Shown piece after piece: positions 36,906 to 48,130 of a DNA stretch of 64,000 bases. Each line of letters starts with the position of its first letter. Position 1 is the first letter of the stretch. The stretch covers positions 29,224,217 through 29,288,216 of the forward strand of contig OX439005.1 in NCBI GenBank assembly GCA_949316495.1, read 5' to 3'. The notes beneath the pieces were generated by a model, which saw only the letters and a list, made by a program, of their open reading frames with translations, did no database searches and was not told the DNA's origin. The translations under genes were made by a program, and so were the position numbers. This DNA is from Amphiduros pacificus. Its lineage: Eukaryota; Annelida; Polychaeta; Phyllodocida; Hesionidae.

Positions 36906-38736
36906 GACAGCAGAGGTACTGAGTGAATACTACCTGTGCAATGCAGAGTATATAATAACATTTGAATTGATGAAACCGTTAGTGATGCAGCTCTGGAGAA
37001 AATTCCTCAAGCGATGGCAATTATCAGGCTGACAGGTTTTATAACGGTCTGAGGGGAATTCTATCAGCCTTATGGGTATGATATCTGCTTTTGTGGTACT
37101 CTTGGGACACTCGGGTTAAAATAACAGTGTACATTGTTGTCATACAACAACTATCTGTGTTGTAAATGATGCTAACATTCCAATACCGAAAATCTGAATG
37201 CCCGGAAGGAAAGCAGCTGATAAACTGCTTCATGCTTTGTCACATTCCCCTTGGATCATTCGCTACAAGCAGGAATCCTCAAATGTGAATTAGGAAAGTA
37301 ACGAAATTGCAGAACTCTGCAGGTAGAGTAATGGGAAAGACAGAAGATAGATAAACCATCAAATATCAGATAAACCATGATATGTTTTTCCATAAAGCCA
37401 AAATACCTCAGCCGGTCTATCAACTCCATCTAGAGGCAGATTAACCTGGAGTCAGCTGCCATTTCGTTCAATATAACAGGAATTTTTGATGGAGTTCATG
37501 ATGTCATTATGTCTTAACCTGAACACTTAATCTTTTTATTAAAAAATTGGAATGTTATTAAAAAAAAATATAATATTTTATATAATATTTTCAGTTAAGT
37601 AGACAAAGAAAACATAATTGCCAACTACAGCATGCCTTAAAGGGATTCCACAAATCTATTAATAGTCTAGCCATACAGAAGAGGGGTTCCACCAATCTAT
37701 TATAGATTTAACCAGCCAGAAAATGAATGAGAATAAACAAATCAAAACAACTCTTAAATAAAAAAAATCCCCAGACCTTGAAGCACCCACCTGAACTTGG
37801 CCTGACTGGAGTTTGGTAAGCCCTAAAACTATATGACTTGTGGAGGAAAGGGTCAGGGTTCCAAATGGTAGAGATTAAAAAGCATATTATCAAAAAGCAT
37901 ATTATCAAACCTGTGACAGACAAGTGCTAAAGCATTTATAACTATTGTATTGCACTGGATAGTACTTGTCCCAACTGAGGAATGAGCCCCATACCTTTAG
38001 GATGGGATACAGACTTCTTTTTCCTAAATGAGTTCATTCATAATAGAAACCAAGATTAGAGGTTGAAAATGTGCTTGTCTTCGCTCTTGGGAAGTACACA
38101 TCATATCAAGGAATTAAATTGGCTCCCAACATTATTATCGTTTTTATTATAATTGCTACTGTTGCTGTTTCACTCGATATCAAGGTTAACTGGTTACACC
38201 CATTGATTGATTTGGTTCTATACATCCAATATTCCGTGTAACTATGTTTATATACAGATATGGTGTGATAGAACAAATGGATGCTATACAGGAAAGACAA
38301 ACTCTATCCTTCCTAAAGAGAGTCAATCTGTAAAAGTTTAATATATCCTTTATTGTTGCATTTACAAAAATCAGAAGGAATTACACATCTACTGGTCCAA
38401 ATAAACAGCATATACTCCTCGAAATGAACAATTTATAGATTAATATGAAATGATAGAAATCAAATTTAAATTTATGGAAATTACAGACGATATTTGTGCG
38501 GTTATCACATGATTGATCTAATTAGCATTAATTCCGCCACGCCTGAGCAACAAACAGAATTTATGATGGACGCATACAAGTAATGAGGAAGTAATCGAAT
38601 AATTAAAAAACTAATTCTGTAGATTGCTAGATGTTCAACAATACAACAATCACTGTCACTTTGAGGAATAACGTTTTTTTACTGAAAGCTCAGTGTCTCT
38701 CACAGGTTTTTTTCTCAACCATTTCACTTTGTGAAA

Positions 38737-38742
38737 TTTATT
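38737..38742 (-). terminator. Candidate polyadenylation signal of the EH-like gene
   Basis: TTTATT on the plus strand (AATAAA on the gene's strand), about 135 bases beyond the stop codon. Confidence 0.45.
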
Positions 38743-38877
38743 TTTAAATTTAACCTTAACAAATCAAAGCTGAGATCAAATAGATTTCTATATATTTTAC
38801 TTAAAATGAAGTGATGACATAATTTGTTGATATCCTGTGATGCATAATTATAGCAAAGTATAATTCCCTCGTATATT

Positions 38878-39273
38878 TTAATACACAGTATTCTGTAGCT
38901 TGCTGAATGTCGGATTTTTGCAATCAGGGTCGACGCTTCTGCCTGCCGTTTGTGCGCATGATTGTGCACATTTCAGACCGTCGTAAACATCTTTGGACCA
39001 CCTCAGCACACACAGACCACAATATTTCGTACACACTCCAAGTTTATGGCCTCTCTTTACCAAATGAAAACTTTCATTTTGGCACAAGTCATCAGCGCTC
39101 TTGCCACCGGTCATCTTGCATTCCTGTATGCAATTGCGAGCGTCGTAAAGTTCTCTGCCGTAAAAAGACACACAGTCTGCGCATGCGCGGATACAGTCTC
39201 TCTCGTCATAATGGGCTGATACAAAGGCCCCGACACAAGCCAGTGTTAGCCAAGTTACTATGCTGGTCTTCAT
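38878..39273 (-). CDS. Secreted two-domain eclosion-hormone-like peptide precursor
   Basis: A 131-residue protein. Residues 1-20 are a clear signal peptide, with likely cleavage after VSA. Then come two homologous domains, C27-C64 and C81-C118, each with the identical pattern C-x3-C-x2-C-x13-C-x3-C-x11-C. They are separated by Lys73-Arg74, a prohormone-convertase-type site. The spacing and local sequence (KCAQSCAQTAGRSVDPDC in the second domain) closely follow insect eclosion hormone (C-x3-C-x2-C-x12-C-x3-C-x10-C, with LCAxSCxxxxGKxIPxC). The likely role is an extracellular peptide hormone or similar disulfide-rich signal, released as two peptides of about 52 and 57 residues. The ATG is immediately preceded by an acceptor (TTTGTGTCATTTCAG), so the 5'UTR is probably spliced from an upstream exon. 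A defensive Cys-rich peptide or venom-type protein is the main alternative. Confidence 0.85.
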   Translation of the reverse strand: MKTSIVTWLTLACVGAFVSAHYDERDCIRACADCVSFYGRELYDARNCIQECKMTGGKSADDLCQNESFHLVKRGHKLGVCTKYCGLCVLRWSKDVYDGLKCAQSCAQTAGRSVDPDCKNPTFSKLQNTVY

Positions 39274-39544
39274 CTGAAATGACACAAACAAGAACATATG
39301 CCTCAGATAAAATGCCAATTATAAATCTTTCAAAATTAATATTAAAAATCTATTTTTTACAAACCAACTTGACTTATACTATATTATTTTTTGGATAATA
39401 TATAGATCATTCCAAACAAATTAGGATAGATCCTATCTTCATTATGGTGCCAAATGATGTCAATTCCCAGATATTAAAACATATATAAATTGAAAATACC
39501 AGAAAAACATTGGCTTAAGGGTATTTATGGGTATTGGTAGTGAG

Positions 39545-39557
39545 TGTCCTCTGGTGG
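39545..39557 (-). promoter_or_regulatory. CTCF-like motif in left end of the TTAA element
   Basis: Minus-strand CCACCAGAGGACA, 12 of 13 to CCASYAGRKGGCR. It is the left-arm counterpart of the motif at 40416. Confidence 0.3.
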
Positions 39558-40415
39558 CAGATTTTCTGAGGGAACTACTTTCTTTTTACGCTAAAATGGA
39601 ACGTTTTCAAAAAAGTACGAGAAAAATGCTCAACTGTCCAAAAGAGTTCCTTTTTCATTAAAACTTTCAAGGCATGAAATGACATTTTATGGTATCCAAT
39701 TTTGTTATAAAAATATTGATTTATTATTTGAAAATCACAATGGAATTTCTTTGACTATATTGAAAGCTTTATATCTTTTTAACTCATAAAAAGTGGTGTA
39801 GTAATATATCGCTGCTCCCAAATTTATTTTGTCATGTCAAAATGTTAAAGGGAAAAGGTTCTGCAGATTGTGGGACCATAATAAAGTGGATTTCCAAACA
39901 ACTAAAAGTGATTTGAACAACATTTACTGTGATCCTAGTGAAACAGATTTTCTATTTTTCAAAAACATAAAGAGAAATATAGAGGTAAAGTTCATACTTG
40001 ATCATTTCAAAAGAATGAATTTTTTCACCTCTCTTCACATATCTGATTGCCAAACATCCTTTTTATTTCCAAATTATACAAATCAAAATGAGAAAAAATC
40101 TGTTTTACTAAGATCACAGTGAATTTTCTTCGCAATGAAATGAAATAAACACAAGCTTAAGACAAGCCTACTCCTGTTCTGTAATCTACAGAACTTATTC
40201 TTGTTCATTCATTATAAAAACTATCATCAAGGAAAATTAGGACAAAATACTATTTTGAAAAAATATACTTGTAATAATACCTTATAGTTCAAATATTGTA
40301 GTGTTCAGATATTGATTCATATCACTAATGCTTTTAGTTAAATAGGGAATGTGTTTTTACACTGTAAATGTACCAATTCCCATCAAGTACAGTATTATGG
40401 TAGTTTACTCCTCTG

Positions 40416-40428
40416 CCACTAGGGGGTA
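40416..40428 (+). promoter_or_regulatory. CTCF-like motif in right end of the TTAA element
   Basis: CCACTAGGGGGTA, 12 of 13 to CCASYAGRKGGCR, in the opposite orientation to the left-arm site at 39545. Confidence 0.3.
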
Positions 40429-40458
40429 CTCACTGAAAAGACCCATAAATAGCCTTAA

Positions 40459-42566
40459 AACATTCATGAAACCACAGAGGTCACAGACAATTTTACAGAG
40501 GTTTGCTTAAATGATATGTGGCTTTGAAACTGTGATAAAAGCAAGCTATCACACTAAAATAAACCAAAATACACTGACCATGGTTATTGGGGTTGGCTGA
40601 ATGTGCAAAGTACTGACTGTACTCTTTTGACCACCAGGTGGCCACATGTATACAATCATGTGACCTCAATTGTGGTCTGTAAGGGTGTTAGGCCTGTACG
40701 ATTGGACAAACCTTAATGGACAAACAGGCCTATGTAAGCCAAATCACTCCATTGTCCCAATCTAAGGGTGCCCCACTGTTAGAAAGACTTTACTAAGCAG
40801 GTGTTTGCACCAGATCACTGGTCAGCTAACAAAGTTTGTTGGCAAAGTGTCCAATGGATGATTTGGATTTTAGCAGAAGACTCATCCACTTCCAAATGGC
40901 ACAGGAATTTATGTAGGGGAAATACGATGGGTAATAACTTTTCATCACAAAGTTGAAAAGTAAACATACATATTTAAAATCATTATATAAAATGAAAACT
41001 TATATTCTTCCTTTTTCGTAGATTCTGTGATAGATTTATTATGAGTATTAGTGTATACAATGACAGAGGAATGATAATTGAAATCATGTCCAGTGTAAGG
41101 TATTTTGATTTTCACGTTTGTATAATTTTTCCTACAAGGCAACATTTACATCATCCCATGCATCTATGTTTTCATTTTATGGAGAATCAACCACATCGTA
41201 TCTGCAGAAAGCAGAGCACTGAGCGACTACACTTGCATGGGCATGATGCCTACTTTGCAAACACATTTATTGTTCCCCTCACATGTCAAATTTATATTGA
41301 CACTCACTTACGATTTGAGATAGGTAGGGGTTTAATGGCACTAAATCTGAGATGAACCTAACATTTCTGGACCACGCAAATAGGCTTGTGCTCAAACCAA
41401 CTGCTCCACGGCCAGTGGACATATATGTTGTTAGATCGCACATTCAATAATTAAAACTTGTCATGTAAGACTGGAGGAACCAATGAAAAAAATTTGTTAA
41501 TCATTCTAAAAAATCTATTTTTGCATTTAAAATCATATCTGTAAAAATCGTACATATCAATAAGAAAAATAATGGACAGTTTTTTATTCAATGAATTAGT
41601 GGTTTACATTTGCATTCTATGAAAGTCTTATTTTAATCAACTTAAAACATTTTTGGAAACTAATTGTATGTTTTGGAGGGAATGCATATGCATTTGTTTA
41701 AGATTATATAATTGTTTGAAAATGGGTGATAAACCTAGTCATTACACAAGTAATCAAAGTATAAGTTATACATGATTTATCATATTTCCTTAACAGCCTA
41801 TGTCAAAACTTTGTCCGGAATTTAAATTGTTTTGCTTAATGATAAGTGAGACGATATAGATTGATAACAAATCATGTCTCCAATTACAACCTTAATTGAT
41901 ATGTGGTTGTCAGTGATGTACATGTACACTGGTGTGAGAAGTGCTCTCCGTACATTGCGATGTGGCTCGGAATATAGTCTGTTAATTGAGTGAAATTTGA
42001 CTTAGATTTAATTGGCCTGATACGTGGCATTAATTCACACAACACACATTCATCATTCATAAATCAGCACGATTTGCTCAGCTCAAGAAATACCTCATCA
42101 ATAGTTAAATTTGACAATGTCATAAGAATATGATTCCTGAGTCATCGCAGCCCATAAACCAGGATTTGGCACATAGATCTTTGTTGAGGGATGCTCAGAT
42201 AGACAAGAATTAATTATTAAGAGATGAGGGTAAACATTTAAGGACAATCTTGACTAAAGTAAAAAGAAGAGCTTCAATTTTTTACAATAAATCCTTTGTT
42301 GTGACAGACCAGAAGCAAATAATGAATAATGAATAATCATGTATACATGTTCCCCGTATTGGTTTATTATATTTATAAATAACTGATTCTAAACAATGTC
42401 TGCTCACAGCACCACTTGATAGCAACTCGCCGGGATTTGAACCGGAAATCCCTGGCTGTGCAAATGTTTTATCAATTTAGCTATTTATGGCAGTGGTTGA
42501 CTTGAGACAGTCTTTGAATTTTAAAAGTGAGAAGTTTACCAATTAGATCATAGTAGTTTGATTTTT
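40459..42566. other. Intergenic sequence
   Basis: No gene recognised. A further CTCF-like motif, CCACCAGGTGGCC, lies at 40631-40643, and a degenerate tRNA-like segment at 42419-42490. Confidence 0.5.
42419..42490 (-). repeat. tRNA-like segment, probable SINE head or pseudo-tRNA
   Basis: On the minus strand an A-box-like TAGCTAAATTGA (42483-42472) is followed 40 bases later by a perfect B-box GGTTCAAATCC (42443-42433), the spacing of a tRNA. The acceptor and T stems do not pair properly, so this is not a working tRNA. Confidence 0.4.
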
Positions 42567-43308
42567 TGTAACACGGATGGTTCCTTTTTTGACAATGATT
42601 GCCGATAGGCAATCATTGTCAAAAATTAGAACTATCTGTGTTATTCTGTGATCGGTACGATCATGGGAAATGGGTAGTCATTTCCTGAGGGTTGTAATTC
42701 GGTTTTTTCTGTGGTCATAATTGTTAAAGCAACTGACGCCACTGTGGAGTGTTCGTCGTCTGCTTGCGAAAGATTCCAATTCGTGCATGCGTCCGGCGAA
42801 TGAATACATATCTAAATTAGGTGAACAAAAGAAAAGAAGCGCGTCATGTAAACAAAGCAGAACGTTCAAAACGATGTCATCGTGTTCGCCCATCGCTGCT
42901 TTAAATTATCTCTTTAAAATGCTTCCCAATCGCTAGAACAAGGAATTTTCAGTAAGTTTAGTTAAAATTTGGTGTAAATCGGACAATTAGAACAGAAATG
43001 ACATGCGACCGTCTGATCTCCGATGATTTGCGCTAGCGCCTGAGCGATAATACAGCAAGTTACGTAATTGAGCCTGAAAAGGTATATCTTTGCAGAAAGT
43101 TGTGCTAAAAAGATCGTTCATATACCAAATTAAATGTTTTTAAAAGATGAATAAAATAATTTCAACTTCCCCATCAGTTTACAATGATTGTTTGTGTTTA
43201 AATGTATTTTTGTTGTTTATTTATTTTTTTGTTTTGTTTGTTGTAATTTTTGTTTTGTTTGTTGTAATTTTTGTTTTGTTTGTTAATTTTTTTCGCATCC
43301 GTGTTACA
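42567..43308. mobile_element. Candidate TIR element with internal hairpin, 742 bp
   Basis: TGTAACACGGATG at 42567-42579 is the exact reverse complement of 43296-43308. Immediately inside the left end is a foldback in which TTTTGACAATGATTGCC (42587-42603) pairs perfectly with 42608-42624 across a GATA loop, and imperfectly outward to 42643. No transposase and no clear target duplication are visible. Confidence 0.5.
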
Positions 43309-45384
43309 TGTGGAGCACCACTTTTTCTTGTTTTACTTTAATGGGGATACAACAAATGTCAAAATATATCATAATAAGGTGGGTCATTTCTTTACATAAT
43401 ATGGGGTGGTATCCAGTTGATATGTCGCCTGTCTTCAATGCTAAGAGTCGGTTAACACAAGTATTTCAGTCATGCTACATGATCAGGGAAGATATTTATC
43501 TGCTTCTGAGATTTTATTCTATTCAACCAGTGATCCACGACTTCTTTTCAAATGCCTTTTGTGTTAATGTCAGTGTGATAATGCAAAATAAAGATTCCCG
43601 TCACCTTCAAAAAGAATACAGCATATTGTTGATAGGCCTCTATGTAGCCTTATGGAGTCTTGAAATGTTAAAACGATGATTTTGTAAATATAATAATAGT
43701 AAATGTTATAAGTTTATGCAATGAACTGTTAAACGTCATCTTAGACATAGAAGATTTTTGTGAAAAGGGGATGAGCAATGAATGAGGACAGGCACGATCC
43801 TTTATTAGCAAACCACAAAACCTTCCATCCTGCAAGCTAACGTCTTTATTTTCCTCTCTGAAAGAAAATCGTACAGATTAGAAAAACAGTGCTTCTACAA
43901 TGCTGCAAAATGTTGATAACATTGAGCTGTATCGAGTGGACTCGGTACTGAATAACAATAGGATCTCCGAGGAATTCTAGATACTTGATGTGTTATTATC
44001 GAGTGATAATGATTTGATAATAAGGAATATTGACCGCAAATATGGTTACAAAATAACAGAACAATTATGAATTGCGATATATTATTGGGTGATGATTGGT
44101 TGATATGTATATCAATTGCGCGATGAAAGGAAAAGGGTTCCATGAAATGTGCTTTTACTTTATTCATTCAGACAAGAAGTTTTACAATAGTCACGGCACG
44201 GTAATTGCAGTACAAAAGAGACAGATCGCAAAGAAGTGAAGTCGCATGGCGCAGCCCAAGACATATATGTCATTATGAGAAGTATTCGATAAATGGCAGC
44301 TATGTTCAAATCACACATAACAGATTTACATACTGAACCTCATACCAATATATTCCAATGTTTAATAATTGCATTCAGCAATTATGACACAGGTTTGACT
44401 TTATTTAAAAATGAATGATGTGTTAGTTCCAGATCAGTTGAGAAACCTGGACAAGGGTGTAATATTGAATCTGGCATTGCTCATTGATATGGTATTTCTA
44501 AATATATTCTGAAAAAGCCAAACACGGGACATGCCGAACTGATTTACCTTGACGTTAATCATAAATGATTATAATTCTGTGAAACTATGCCTAATTAACA
44601 TCAACTCAAAACGAACTAGGAGACGCAAAACATACATGTGAAAACAACAGGATGATGTGGGAGGAGCATTTGCAGACGACATTTTCAAAATTATCATCTG
44701 AAAATCGTGTTATGCAAATAATTAGCTACTAACAACAATTTTACACTCACTAACATGAGGATCCCACACGTCTTTGTTGGGAGTAATGCATCCTTTGAAA
44801 AGCCTTTCATGTACACCTAAGATTTCCAGAGGGGCTCTGTTTCTTTTGATCCGCAATGGCTACTGAAGTTTTAACTTTATTATTGCAATGTTACACTTTT
44901 GAAACTCAGAATGTTGAGTCGAGGAGCATTAGCGACATTCTGCAAGTGATGGAGAATGTGCTACGATAAAAAAGAATATACTATAATCACACTAGGAATA
45001 CACCATGTTAATATTCGCCAGCAATGAAATATTGACTTTATCAATAGATATATGTTTATTGATTATTTATGTGTGACCTGATTTCCAGTCCGAACATGGA
45101 CTTCGGTGATGCCACAAGGCTGAGAAAGATCCGTATTTGTTGCTGAGTTGTTCTAACACCAACTAGTGCCCATGACCCGATATTTAGAGCCATGGGTTCT
45201 ATTATCATATTTATACGATAATGCAGAAGAAAATGTCTATTCAATTTTCGAAAGGAGCAAGGCATTGCGTTGCAGTGGTATACTTGAACTGATATAACAT
45301 AAATTTTACAAAATATTTTCCAAACAAACATACAAACGATCAAACTAATATGACCTCAATGAGTTACATATGAACATAATATGG

Positions 45385-45440
45385 CGTCAATAGGATTCGA
45401 ACACACAACCTCCCGTCCCAAAAGTAGATAACTATGGCAT
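45385..45440 (-). repeat. tRNA-like B-box remnant
   Basis: Minus strand GGGAGGTTGTGTGTTCGAATCC contains a B-box-like GTTCGAATCC (45402-45393) after a tRNA-like variable region. The A-box is diverged and stems do not form. Likely a tRNA-derived SINE relic. Confidence 0.3.
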
Positions 45441-45700
45441 AAATCCATATATTTTATGAATCATGTGATAGCATTCTTTTGCTAATAAAACTCATTTATA
45501 GGGAAACAAATTAAATGGTTAAAAGTCAAGCTAGTCCAATTTATTGGGATGATATATATTGTATTTCTTTTAATGTGAATAGATATTGTTCTGTCTATGT
45601 TATTGTATGAAATTCTGGTAAGGTGGATACTAAATTAAGCGATTGTCTTTAACGGTTCACAAAGTAATGATTATCTGCATTAGTATTTTATCTCAGGTTA

Positions 45701-45785
45701 AATCGCAATCTGTCATCTTTAATCGTAATCTGTCATTTTTAATCACAATCTGTCATCTTTAATCACAATCTATCATCTTTAATCT
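45701..45785. repeat. 20-bp tandem repeat
   Basis: About four copies of AATCACAATCTGTCATCTTT with few changes. Confidence 0.9.
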
Positions 45786-47995
45786 GTATATAAAGCTTGT
45801 TTGTATCTGTAACAAAACCATCCTTTTGTGAAATGTTGTTGTGCAAATACAAATTCAGTGTCAAAAGTCTTAAAGCAAGAAAAGACATATTAGTTAATGA
45901 AGCTACTCAACAGAAACGCCTTTTATTTTATGTTTCTACTGGAACTATGAAATCCCTGAACTGTTAATTCCACCTGTGTTACAAGGAAGCCCTTATACAC
46001 GTGATATTGGGTGCAATTACGCATGATCTTGTTAGACATATTGAGGTGACACTTTCATAGGGGAAACCTTGTGATAACCCATTCCACTACGGATCATATA
46101 TCACTTCTCCGAGTTCAGCACATCCTCTACTTGAAGTGTCTTGTCACTAGCCAAGTAGTTTGTATGATTTGTCAGCAGTGGATCGTATCTGTGTGTCTCA
46201 GATACAATTGTGTGCATGTCCTGTCAGCAATTAAACTTCGTGTGTCTTTGCATGTTTTTTTTGTGAGATAGACCTGTCTGTATCGTTTCAATGCAAGATT
46301 TTTGTTTTCTTTGGAAAAATAAAAAAGTGAGTGTAGGTTGTTGATAAAAGCAATAATGACCACATCCTTTTTGACACTCATATATGTGTGTAAGCCAGGA
46401 GATCGTACATAAGTAACGTGCATTCTCTCACAGCCTTTCAAGTAAGACTTTAGTAGGTTTTTTTTTTATAGAATTAGATAAAAACTTAGATGTCTGCAAC
46501 ATTCAAAAATTATGTGACAAATTTGATTTGTTTGTTCCATAATTGTGTCATTTATAAAATACATCGGTTTTAAGGGTGAAGTAGTGTTCAGATTGCTTCA
46601 TTACCCAATTATTTACACCATTATCAAAGTGATTTAAGATATTTTTAATGGTAATGCTTATTGTTGTCGGTGTACATGAACTGCTATTATTGGCTATCGC
46701 AATGTGAATGTACATTATATCTGTACACATACCATTCAATTATTTTTACAATTTCTTTAAATCATACCATAAAATACAATGAATGACGATAGTCTGTCGA
46801 GTCGCTTCTACCACTTGCTCTATTCGCACTGGACACATTCAACACTTATTTGTAAAGGGTAACTTCGTCATCACGTGTTTGTTTCTTTTTCCAAAAGAGA
46901 ATATACTTGGCTTATACTGTGACACTCTGCAGTAAGGAACGGCCATTCCGGATTTTAAAAAGTTGAATAGGGCATGGTGGCAAACACGTTCACACCTATC
47001 GTTTTGCCATGAAACACATTTGTGATAGCTGTACCCAATCACCTAAAGCAAGATGGTCAAAAATTAGTCGAATATAGCATCAAAATATCTCCAATATATA
47101 ATGTAAGCATTCTTTCTACTATTATATATATTCTGATGCAAAAAATCTTTTCTAATTTATTTTGTGGGTCGTGTTTGGTTGGGAAACGTCATTTAATGTC
47201 ATTTGTTTATTGCCTGCAAAGGGGATGTACTTATTTGTCTGATTAGATGAATATACTTTTTAACAATTCAAATATACATATATCATGTTAACGTGGGTTA
47301 TCTGGTTTGAATGCTTTGTTTGTATGGTAAGGAAAATACTATTTTGTTTGCTAATGTTTGGATATGGGATATACATGTTTGAACATCTAAATTGAACACA
47401 AGTTTATACAAAGGAATTTCTTCATTAGAATTGTAAGGCATTATCAATAACCATTGCAGTTTCTGAAAATTTAAATTATCTTTAAATCAGTCATTTTTTC
47501 CACTTTGGACGTTGACCATAATTCAGGTGTGAGCGTAGAGAGAATTTCTATTTTTTTTAATGTGAGAGGCCAATCTCAATATTTTTCTCACCAGCAATGT
47601 ATATCCGCTGTCGCTTCCTGTTAGTTTAAAGAGAACAAACTTTTCTTGCTACATCTCCCAGCATCCTCTCCTTTAATGTTAGTGTTAATACACCTTTATC
47701 TCATGGAAGGACACTACTGCCACAATCCCTACATTTCCCCACCTCACCTCACAAATAATGAATGTTCCATTCCTCACTACATTTATAAAGTTTTATAAAG
47801 TTTTATGTTTATATTCATTTTTAAAAATATGTTTTTGTTGGAACGCTGGCTTTTTTAGGGACACACTATAGAGTGGCTTTTTAAGGTAAGGCCTAGTCAC
47901 AAATGTTAAGAAAAACCATATGATGTTCAGTCACAGGATAAAGTATGGTGGGTTAGAAAAATATCTGCTGATGCTCATGCGCGATGGGTTAAGCT

Positions 47996-48130
47996 GTTGT
48001 TATTGTAGACCTGTGACTTGTTATGATATCAAGGACCTACAATATGCCAATTCAGTGAAACAGCACTATATCTCCAAGCAGCAGGTCTCGTCACAATATG
48101 AATGAAATAATATTGAAAACGATGTAAAAC
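47996..48130 (-). repeat. Dispersed repeat family A, copy 3 (reverse)
   Basis: Reading on the minus strand gives GTTTTACATCGTTTTCAATA, GACGAGACCTGCTGCTTGGA, ATATAGTGCTGTTTCACTGA and GTAGGTCCTTGATATCATAA in the family order. Confidence 0.75.

Larger units (their letters stand above)
36059..38877. other. Intergenic region between the lectin and EH-like genes
   Basis: No further exon recognised. It contains a family B repeat at about 36640-36905. The first few hundred bases must hold the lectin promoter, but no clear TATA/Inr pair is visible. Confidence 0.5.
39515..40458. mobile_element. TTAA-flanked TIR DNA element, 944 bp
   Basis: TTAA at both ends, then imperfect inverted repeats of about 50 bases: GGGTATTTATGGGT at the left, and on the reverse of the right end GGCTATTTATGGGT. 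Both continue through AGTGAGT and the GTGGCAG motif. A TTAA target suggests a piggyBac-like mechanism. An internal plus-strand open frame of 97 codons (39829-40122) resembles nothing I know and may be a relic. It lies 240 bases upstream of the EH-like start codon. Confidence 0.7.

Noticed and set aside
39829-40122. 97-codon frame inside the TTAA element as a transposase
   Set aside because: Too short and no DDE or zinc-finger motif visible; kept only as a possible relic.
42419-42490. Functional tRNA gene
   Set aside because: B-box is perfect but the T stem has a C-C mismatch and the acceptor ends do not pair.
43308-43679. 123-codon open frame
   Set aside because: About one or two frames of this length are expected by chance at this AT content; it begins at the end of an inverted-repeat element and matches nothing known to me.
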